A stretch of 8,741 bases of DNA, from positions 1 to 8,741 of the forward strand of contig URYT01000070.1 of assembly GCA_900552185.1 (NCBI GenBank). The letters run 5' to 3'. The position numbers were made by a program, and so were the translations under genes. Within the stretch, counting starts at the first letter, position 1. Each line of letters begins with the position of its first letter. The DNA is from an uncultured Collinsella sp. GTDB taxonomy: Bacteria; Actinomycetota; Coriobacteriia; Coriobacteriales; Coriobacteriaceae. The notes under the pieces are model-generated. The model worked only from the letters and a program-made list of their open reading frames with translations. It did no database searches and was not told where the DNA came from. Below, one piece after another: positions 1 through 5,379 of this stretch.

Positions 1-32
1 GGCCGAACGAGGGTATGGGAACTCGTTCGGCC
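1..32. repeat. Perfect inverted repeat at window edge
   Basis: Two perfectly complementary 11-base arms, GGCCGAACGAG at 1-11 and CTCGTTCGGCC at 22-32, flank a 10-base spacer. The arms are GC-rich and would form a stable hairpin on either strand. No U-run follows directly on the plus strand, so a rho-independent terminator for a gene left of the window is possible but not shown. It is the first of three inverted repeats packed into 190 bases. Its core CCGAACGA resembles CCGAATGA in the third one, so the two may be related. The window edge prevents seeing whether the structure extends further left. Confidence 0.7.
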
Positions 33-52
33 AGACGCGCCGCCGCGTTTTG

Positions 53-116
53 TGATCCGTTTTCCTCCGTCCCCTTCGGATTACGTGATCTGTTGGGGAC
101 GGAGGAAAACGGATCA
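53..116. repeat. REP-like perfect palindrome with 22-bp arms
   Basis: A 22-base arm at 53-74 is the exact reverse complement of 95-116, with a 20-base spacer between them. Read from the inside out, the right arm is GGGGACG (95-101), GAGGA (102-106), AAACG (107-111), GATCA (112-116). The same GGGGACG-N5-AAACG layout occurs in the palindrome at 8333-8380, which suggests a dispersed repeat family. The minus-strand MFS remnant takes its TGA stop from the outer end of this element (116-114). A dispersed REP/REPIN-like unit is the preferred reading, because no T-tract follows on either strand to make it a terminator. Family membership is inferred from the two copies here and needs a genome-wide search. 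Confidence 0.7.
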
Positions 117-533
117 TTTCGTAGGCCCGTGGCCGCCTTGGAAACCGAATGATGGTACGAGCATCCATTCGGCTTCCAGGGCAGCCACGGACAGAACGGA
201 GCGAACAGAAAAGAGCACGTAGACCTGCCATAGCTCACCGACAAAGCTCATGCCGGCAAGAACGGCAGAGGTGACGATAACGGTGAGGGAGCCCAAAACG
301 CGACCGTTTACTTTATCGGCAACATGGCCAATGACAAGTGAGCCGATGACGCCCACCACGGTGGAGATGGCGTTGGAGATGTTGTACTGGGCAAGCGTGA
401 TCCCGAGGTCGCTTACGATGAGCGGCTGGAACAGGCTCATGCAGTTAACGAAAATCGTGTAGCACGTGGCCATGATGACAAAGCCGGAAGCCACCACGAG
501 CCAGCCGGGGAAGAACTTACGCTGCTGGGACAT
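114..533 (-). pseudogene. Truncated MFS transporter, N-terminal third only
   Basis: This 139-codon fragment is the start of a major facilitator superfamily permease. It shows a short polar N-terminus (MSQQRKFFPGW), then hydrophobic segments at about residues 10-32, 48-68 and 78-97 and the start of a fourth. The MFS motif A signature GHVADKVNGR lies between TM2 and TM3. Family members have about 400 residues and 12 membrane segments, so about two thirds is missing. After the YVLF at the start of TM4, the sequence (SVRSVLSVAALEAEW onward) no longer looks like MFS, and it ends at a TGA supplied by the palindrome at 53-116. The start at 533 is chosen because AAAGGAG lies 4 bases upstream; an in-frame ATG at 563 lacks such a site. 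The gene lies 39 bp downstream of the amidohydrolase on the same strand, so it was probably the importer in that operon. The substrate is unknown. The fragment is very unlikely to transport anything. Confidence 0.8.
127..190. repeat. Imperfect inverted repeat inside the MFS remnant
   Basis: The 25-base arm at 127-151 matches the reverse complement of 166-190 at 22 of 25 positions, with a 14-base spacer. On the minus strand it covers the last codons of the truncated MFS gene (AALEAEWM through GGHG), so the end of this reading frame is a fold-back rather than transporter sequence. No U-run follows the stem on the minus strand, which argues against a simple terminator. It could be a template-switch inverted duplication made during the rearrangement that broke the gene, or part of a mobile palindromic element together with the repeats at 1-32 and 53-116. 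Confidence 0.7.
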
Positions 534-572
534 ACTGCTCCTTTTTAAACAAACGAGTAGCAAGATTGGGTG

Positions 573-1871
573 CTACCCGTGGTCGGCGATGTAGCCCAAA
601 GCGACTGCCGCATAAGCCGCGGCACCAAGTGGCAGCTCGGCATCGCTAAAGCGCGCCTTGGGATGATGCTGGGCAAAGTGTTCGTCCGTATCGGTCACAG
701 CCGCGCCGATCGTAAAGTATGCGCTCGGTATCTCACTCGAGATAAGCGCAAAGTCCTCGCTCGCCATGGCATGGAACAGCGGCAAGAAGGCGGCCTTGGG
801 CAGCGTCGCACCCACGTAGCCAAGCGAAGCCTGGGTCACGTCGTCATCGAGCACGAGCGGGGGAACATCCGAGAGCGTCTCGATGGTGGCCGACGTGCGA
901 TACGTTGCGGCCGCGCCGTTGACGACCTCGGCGATACGCTCCTTGAGGTGCTCCATAAGCTCAACGTCAAAGCCGCGCAGCGTGCCTTCGAGCACACAGG
1001 TATCTGGGATGACGTTGGCCGCTTGACCACCGGCAAACTTACCCACGGTCAGTGCGACCTCCTTGGCCGCCGGCACCTCGCGGGAGATGAGCTCCTGAAG
1101 CGCCAGATGCACATGGACGCCGGCCGTGATGGGGTCGATGCAGATCTCGGGGCTCGAGCCATGGCCGCCCTTGCCCTGCAGCGTGATGCGGAAACCGTAC
1201 ACGCCCGAAAGCGCCGGACTCCCATAGAGCACCAGGCCGAGCGGCGATTGGCTGTTAACATGCATGGCAAAAGCCGCCTGGGGGCATGGGTTCTGCAGCA
1301 GACCGTCGACGATGGCGGCACGGGCACCCTCAAAGGTTTCCTCGCCCGGCTGGAACAGCAACTTAACCGTGGCGTTGGCGTCGAGAAGCTCGGACTCGCG
1401 GGCCTTGAGCATACGAGCCGCACCAAGCAGCGCCGTCGCGTGCATATCGTGACCGCAAGCATGCATGCAGCCATTGGTGGATGCAAAGGGCTCGCCGGAT
1501 TCCTCGGCAACGGGCAGGGCATCCATGTCGCCGCGGAGCATGATGACCGTACCGGCCTGCTTGTCCGTGCACGTACCATTACCCCGAGCAGCAGCTGCCG
1601 CGCCGGCACCGATAAGGCCAACGACACAGGAGCCGTCAACAAGCACGGCATAGGGAATATCCATCTCGTCCAGACGCGCCTGGATAAAGGCGGACGTCTG
1701 CGGAAGGTTGTTACCCAGCTCGGGCATCTGGTGTAGATCGTGTCGCCACGCAGCGAGCTCGTCTGCAAAAGCCTGAGCTTCTGCAACAAGACCGTCACCG
1801 ATAGCGGTCTGCGCCGCCGCGGTGGCCTTGGGCGCTGATTGCGGTTGAAAATCGGACAAAGCTGGTGCCAT
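573..1871 (-). CDS. M20-family metal-dependent amidohydrolase/aminoacylase
   Basis: A 432-residue cytosolic zinc/manganese amidohydrolase of peptidase family M20 (the IAA-amino-acid hydrolase / hippuricase / AbgB-like branch). Such enzymes hydrolyse N-acyl or N-aminoacyl amino acids, but the substrate here cannot be read from sequence. The motifs run in order: RHDLHQMPELG (43-53), LRGDMDALP (112-120), MHACGHDMHATALLGAA (136-152), FQPGEE (173-178), MHV (203-205), GKGGHGSSPE (233-242, dimerisation/lid domain), SEDF (371-374) and QHHPKARF (401-408). The expected metal ligands are present: Cys139, His141, a Glu at 177/178, His204 and a His at 402/403. It is therefore probably active. The N-terminus carries about 35 Ala/Gln-rich residues before the first motif, and a Gly/Ala-rich loop at 87-107 looks inserted. 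ATG 1871 is preferred over the in-frame ATG at 1925 because GGAGGG lies 5 bases upstream. The truncated MFS gene follows after 39 bp, suggesting a former uptake-plus-hydrolysis operon. Confidence 0.9.
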   Translation of the reverse strand: MAPALSDFQPQSAPKATAAAQTAIGDGLVAEAQAFADELAAWRHDLHQMPELGNNLPQTSAFIQARLDEMDIPYAVLVDGSCVVGLIGAGAAAAARGNGTCTDKQAGTVIMLRGDMDALPVAEESGEPFASTNGCMHACGHDMHATALLGAARMLKARESELLDANATVKLLFQPGEETFEGARAAIVDGLLQNPCPQAAFAMHVNSQSPLGLVLYGSPALSGVYGFRITLQGKGGHGSSPEICIDPITAGVHVHLALQELISREVPAAKEVALTVGKFAGGQAANVIPDTCVLEGTLRGFDVELMEHLKERIAEVVNGAAATYRTSATIETLSDVPPLVLDDDVTQASLGYVGATLPKAAFLPLFHAMASEDFALISSEIPSAYFTIGAAVTDTDEHFAQHHPKARFSDAELPLGAAAYAAVALGYIADHG

Positions 1872-1901
1872 AGATGCCCTCCAGTAACGTTTTTGCAGCA
1901 A

Positions 1902-1923
1902 GCACTTTGATAGCATAAAGTGC
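1902..1923. promoter_or_regulatory. Candidate operator upstream of amidohydrolase
   Basis: A perfect 7-bp inverted repeat, GCACTTT-N8-AAAGTGC, is centred about 40 bp upstream of the amidohydrolase start. On the minus strand its spacer begins with ATGCTATC and includes most of a TATGCT hexamer (1917-1912) that could serve as -10, so a bound regulator would block the promoter. No good -35 is seen 16-18 bp further upstream. The size and symmetry fit a dimeric regulator site, but no regulator gene is in the window, and the function is inferred from symmetry and position only. Confidence 0.4.
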
Positions 1924-1949
1924 AAGGTACAACTTTAAGGGCGACGCAT

Positions 1950-1975
1950 AAAAAATGCCGCCCCGGGAGGGCGGC
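1950..1975 (-). terminator. Rho-independent terminator after EamA transporter
   Basis: On the minus strand, GCCGCCC-TCCCG-GGGCGGC (1975-1957) forms a 7-bp all-GC stem with a 5-base loop, followed by ATTTTTT (1956-1950). It lies 12 bases past the TAA of the EamA gene. This is a textbook intrinsic terminator. It separates the EamA transcript from the amidohydrolase gene, which therefore needs its own promoter. Confidence 0.92.
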
Positions 1976-1987
1976 GCAACAAGTTGT

Positions 1988-2971
1988 TTACAATTGCGGG
2001 CGCGGCTTTTTGCGCAAAAAATCGAAGTGAGTCTCACTCAAGATAATCGACAGGAAGATAAGCACGAAGCCGGCGAGCAGGCGCGAGGTGAGCGCCTCCC
2101 CCATCAGCAGCACCGAAAACAACACGCCCGAAGGCGACTCCATCGAAAGGAGCAGTGAGCCCGTCGAAGCCGGGACATGCGCCAGGCCGACGTTTTGGAT
2201 GAGCAGAGCCACGCATGTGCAGCCCACCGAGAGAAACGCCATCACACCGATAAAGTTCGGCGTCCACACGGACAGAGGCGCCTGGGTCTCGAATAACAGC
2301 GACGAAACCAGGCTCAGCACGCCGTTGCCCACAAACATCCAAAACGTGATAACGTTGATGTCCATTTTGCGACCGTACTTGGCGGTCACCGCCATCTGGA
2401 TGGCGAAGAAGACCGCGCCTGCCAGCGTAATGACGTCACCGATGTTGAACTCGACGCTATCGAGCGCCACCAAGCCAATGCCCGCCAAGCACAGCAGTGC
2501 CGCGCCCAGGTTATAGCGGGTGAGTTTTTCTCCGCTCAGAAAATAGCTCGCGAACGGCACGAGGATGCAATACGTGCCCGTCAAAAAAGCATTCTTGCCC
2601 GCCGTAGTATATGCCAGACCGACCGTCTGCAACGCATAGGCCGCCCACATGAGCACGCCCATACTCAGGCCAACGATCAGATTGCGAGCGTTGAAATGTG
2701 CAGTGATGCGCTTGTGGAAGACGGCAAACATGACCAACGCTGCAGGCAGAAAGCGTACATAGAGCAGCTCGAACACCGGAATGGTGCCGAGTGCGTCCTT
2801 CATAGTGGTAAAGGAGTAGCCCCAGATGACCGCCACCGAAAGTAGCAAAACTTTCCAGAACAGCGGGGAGCGTGCGCCGGCGCCCCTGGGAATACCGCCC
2901 GCGCCCAAATCCTCACGGGCCACAGGGCTATCGGGCATGTTTTCGATTTCGTTGGCAGCGTATTGGGCCAT
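1988..2971 (-). CDS. DMT-superfamily EamA transporter
   Basis: A 327-residue inner-membrane permease of the drug/metabolite transporter superfamily, with two tandem EamA repeats (about residues 41-170 and 178-312) and about ten hydrophobic segments. Family signatures include WGYSFTTMKDAL (50-61) in TM1, RFLPAALVM (73-81) in TM3, and the second-repeat end ESPSGVLFSVLLMGE (278-292), followed by two more hydrophobic stretches up to about 312. Family members export amino acids, metabolites or drugs; nothing visible fixes the substrate. The first 35 residues are polar and longer than usual, and the C-terminus ends in a short basic tail (FLRKKPRPQL). The start is supported by GAGG 7 bases upstream of the ATG. 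The gene appears monocistronic: a terminator of the preceding operon lies at 3077-3043 and its own terminator at 1975-1950. Confidence 0.92.
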   Translation of the reverse strand: MAQYAANEIENMPDSPVAREDLGAGGIPRGAGARSPLFWKVLLLSVAVIWGYSFTTMKDALGTIPVFELLYVRFLPAALVMFAVFHKRITAHFNARNLIVGLSMGVLMWAAYALQTVGLAYTTAGKNAFLTGTYCILVPFASYFLSGEKLTRYNLGAALLCLAGIGLVALDSVEFNIGDVITLAGAVFFAIQMAVTAKYGRKMDINVITFWMFVGNGVLSLVSSLLFETQAPLSVWTPNFIGVMAFLSVGCTCVALLIQNVGLAHVPASTGSLLLSMESPSGVLFSVLLMGEALTSRLLAGFVLIFLSIILSETHFDFLRKKPRPQL

Positions 2972-3011
2972 GGAACATCCTCACACTCAATCTGGGCGTG
3001 GTGTCCGCACG

Positions 3012-3040
3012 CGTATGGCTGCGTGCCGCCTCATGGTCAA
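3012..3040 (-). promoter_or_regulatory. Possible promoter of EamA transporter
   Basis: On the minus strand TTGACC (3040-3035) matches the -35 consensus at five of six bases. It is followed 17 bases later by CATACG (3017-3012), a poor -10 that keeps only the central ATA. It sits between the upstream terminator's T-tract and the EamA start, about 40 bp before the ATG, where a promoter is required. The -10 is weak, so the assignment is tentative. Confidence 0.35.
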
Positions 3041-3042
3041 AT

Positions 3043-3077
3043 AAAAACGGGGCGCACCGGACCCCCGGCACGCCCCG
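3043..3077 (-). terminator. Rho-independent terminator of the Pip operon
   Basis: On the minus strand, CGGGGCG (3077-3071) pairs perfectly with CGCCCCG (3054-3048). An inner CCGG/CCGG pairing extends the stem, and TTTTT (3047-3043) follows at once. It lies about 95 bases beyond the stop of the second Pip gene, with no other gene between, so it should end the two-gene transcript. No T-run follows in the opposite direction, so it works on the minus strand only. Confidence 0.9.
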
Positions 3078-3172
3078 CTACTGTAGCAACAACCAAGCAG
3101 CCCACGCAATTCACTACGCTAAAGCATCGGGTTGGAAGACCTTGATGTTCCGACGGCGTTTACATTGTTGCG

Positions 3173-5362
3173 CTAGATTAATTTAGTTGACTCCAGCTTT
3201 TCGATAATCCAGTCGTTGGCTTTGATGACCGGACGGCGGAAGACGACGCCCAAGGCCAGCGACGGAATCAGATAGCTCGCCAGAATGCCCAGCTCAACCC
3301 AGTACTCCATATGGTAGGCGCCAGCCATGGCGGCATGCATGGCGTTGATGCCGTGAGTAAACGGCAGGAACGGATAGATCGCCTGGAACACGGGGCCGGT
3401 CATCTCGATGGGGAACGTGCCGCCCGAACCGCCGACCTGCATGACCAACAGCACGACTGCGAGCGCCTTGCCGATATCGCCAAACGAAACCGTAAGCGTG
3501 TAGACGATATTGGAGAACACGAGACTCGCGACCCAGCCCGCTAGCACAAACTGCAGCGGGTTGTCGCACTGAATGCCAAAGAACAGAATGTCGCCCGCGC
3601 ACACGAGCGTTGCCTGCAGCAGAGCCAAACCGCCAAAGAACAGGTAACGACCCAGATAGATCTCGTGCAGGCGCACGGGGATGAGCTCGTTGATAAGCTC
3701 ATCGTCAACCGAGACCTTCATCATGGCCGCCAGTACGATCGAGCCGACCCAGAGCGACAGAATCGTGTAGAACGGCGCCATGGCCGAACCGTAGTTGCGG
3801 ATCGGATAGACCGGCTTACGGTCGAGTGCGACAGGGCCGGAAAGCGACACGGCCAGACCCTCGGGATCATTGCCGATCATCGTCTTGATCGTAGCGAGGT
3901 CATCCGACATCAAGGCGCCGTCGAGCTCGTCCTTGAAAGCGCTGATCTTGTCCGACGCCTCACCCAGCTGATCGGAAGCCTTGTTGACCAGCTTTGCAGC
4001 CTTGGAGAGGCCCTTTGCCAGCGAACCGGATGCGTCGGTCAGGCCGGCAACAGCACTATCCAGGTCGCCCGAGATACCGTTGAGCGAATCCAAAACGCCC
4101 GAAATAGTCTTCTTGAGCTCCTTGGCCTTAACCGAGAACGTAGAGTCGTAGTCAATCTTGGCGCCCGAGATACCAGCCTTGGCATCCGCGATTGCCTGAT
4201 CGACCTCGGCACGCGATTTGTTAACCTCTGCCATACTCTTCGTGAGCGACGTCGCGGTATTCGTCAGCTCATTGGCATTGTTGCGGTACTCCGTCGCGGT
4301 TTTATCAAGCTCGGCAGCCGCGTCCTCAAGCCCTGCCTTGAGCTTATCGTTACTCACCTGGCCAGCAAGACTACGGAGCTCATTCGCCGTGCCATCAATC
4401 TCGTCGGCACGTTTATTGAGTGACGCTGCGCCATCGTTGAGCTGAGACACCGTAAGATCGACGTGCTTGTTTGCAGCGTCGAATGCCTTTGCGAGCTCGG
4501 TAGAAACGTTATCGAACGAACCTGCGCTCCCATCAATAGCAGCATCGATCGCATCGCTGGCGGACTTGAGCGCTTGCTCGGAATCGGCAATACCGCTCTC
4601 AGCATGCTGCATGAGCTGCTTCACCGACTCCTCGGTCGATCCGGACTGCTTGAGCATACCGCCCGCCGACGTCAGCGAATCGGACGTGGAGCTCAAAATG
4701 CCCGCAAGCGACGTTGCGCTGGCCTGAACGTCCTGCAGGTCCTGGACCGAATCGCCGAGCGTCGAGGACAGGTTGGCGATAAAGTTGCTGACTTGGTCGG
4801 TGCTCATGTAATCGAGCAGGCTGGACACCGTCTTAAGACCGATGCTCGTAATGGTCTCGGTAAAAGATTCGTTAACCTGGTTCTGAACGGCGCTCGAACC
4901 CTTCTCGGTCACGATCTGCGCGATGGCGTTGGCCTTCTGGTTCTCGTAAAACTCGATATCGGCGTGTTTCACGTCGGTCGAGAAAAGCGTCATCATGTCG
5001 GCGCTAAACGTTTTGGGGATAACGACGGCAGCATAGTACGCGCCCGACTTAACGCCCTCGATAGCCTTTTCGCGATCGTTAAGCACAACCCAATCGAAGC
5101 TCTCGTTGCCGCGTAGGGTGGCGGTCACGTTTTCGCCCACGTTAACCTCGACGGGGATCAGATCGCTCTCGTAACCCTCATCGGTGTTGACCACGGCGAT
5201 CTTAAGATTGCCGGTGTTGCCGTACGGATCCCAGCTGCCGGCGATGTTAAACCACGCGTACAGACACGGCACGATAATGAGGCCCATCACGACAACCAAG
5301 CCGATTACGGAGCGAGACACGTTTTGGACATCGCGCTTAAACAGATGCAGGATGTTCTTCAT
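3173..5362 (-). CDS. YhgE/Pip-family membrane protein, 729 aa
   Basis: A large membrane protein of the YhgE/Pip family (ABC-2-permease-like C-terminal half). An N-terminal membrane segment (17-37) leads into the hallmark CLYAWFNIAGSWDPYGNT (33-50) and the conserved outer domain (to about 180, with GAYYAAVVIPKTF at 107-119). Residues about 190-490 are a long helical, coiled-coil-like stretch rich in Ala, Ser, Asp and Lys. The C-terminal domain has five hydrophobic segments (about 527-547, 573-594, 602-623, 629-645, 688-707) and the family signature GGSGGTFPIEM (644-654) followed by FLPFTHGIN (665-673). The family founders are Lactococcus Pip, required for infection by some phages, and B. subtilis YhgE; the cellular role is not firmly known. 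It starts directly on the stop of its 926-residue paralogue (TAAATG), so the two are co-expressed and may form a complex (inference). It ends 18 residues after the last membrane segment, the usual architecture. It is intact. Confidence 0.92.
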   Translation of the reverse strand: MKNILHLFKRDVQNVSRSVIGLVVVMGLIIVPCLYAWFNIAGSWDPYGNTGNLKIAVVNTDEGYESDLIPVEVNVGENVTATLRGNESFDWVVLNDREKAIEGVKSGAYYAAVVIPKTFSADMMTLFSTDVKHADIEFYENQKANAIAQIVTEKGSSAVQNQVNESFTETITSIGLKTVSSLLDYMSTDQVSNFIANLSSTLGDSVQDLQDVQASATSLAGILSSTSDSLTSAGGMLKQSGSTEESVKQLMQHAESGIADSEQALKSASDAIDAAIDGSAGSFDNVSTELAKAFDAANKHVDLTVSQLNDGAASLNKRADEIDGTANELRSLAGQVSNDKLKAGLEDAAAELDKTATEYRNNANELTNTATSLTKSMAEVNKSRAEVDQAIADAKAGISGAKIDYDSTFSVKAKELKKTISGVLDSLNGISGDLDSAVAGLTDASGSLAKGLSKAAKLVNKASDQLGEASDKISAFKDELDGALMSDDLATIKTMIGNDPEGLAVSLSGPVALDRKPVYPIRNYGSAMAPFYTILSLWVGSIVLAAMMKVSVDDELINELIPVRLHEIYLGRYLFFGGLALLQATLVCAGDILFFGIQCDNPLQFVLAGWVASLVFSNIVYTLTVSFGDIGKALAVVLLVMQVGGSGGTFPIEMTGPVFQAIYPFLPFTHGINAMHAAMAGAYHMEYWVELGILASYLIPSLALGVVFRRPVIKANDWIIEKLESTKLI

Positions 5363-5379
5363 TTATGCCTCACCTCCTT
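5360..5379 (-). promoter_or_regulatory. Stop-start junction and Shine-Dalgarno coupling two Pip genes
   Basis: On the minus strand the last codons of the first Pip gene (K-G-G-E-A) contain AAGGAGGTGA (5379-5370), an almost perfect anti-16S match. Seven bases follow, then TAA is joined directly to ATG (TAAATG, no intergenic base). A ribosome ending the first gene is placed on the start of the second, so translation is very probably coupled, giving matched amounts of the two proteins. Confidence 0.85.

Noticed and set aside
570..1736. 388-codon open frame on the plus strand opposite the amidohydrolase
   Set aside because: It is antisense to a gene with all M20 motifs, its translation is rich in Arg, Gly and His without any domain, and GC-rich genes commonly leave such open mirror frames.
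1872..1925. Extended start of the amidohydrolase at 1925
   Set aside because: The extra 18 residues would cross the putative operator and promoter, and the ATG at 1871 has a clear GGAGGG at proper spacing.
3078..3172. Weak GGAA/TTCC-type hairpin between the second Pip gene and its terminator
   Set aside because: The pairing is short with a wobble and no U-run; the real terminator is at 3077-3043. Nothing else is visible in this 95-base gap.
3665..5116. Two long plus-strand frames (3665-4423 and 4463-5116) opposite the second Pip gene
   Set aside because: Both mirror the repetitive helical region, giving low-complexity Arg/Leu-rich translations, and nothing supports them as genes.
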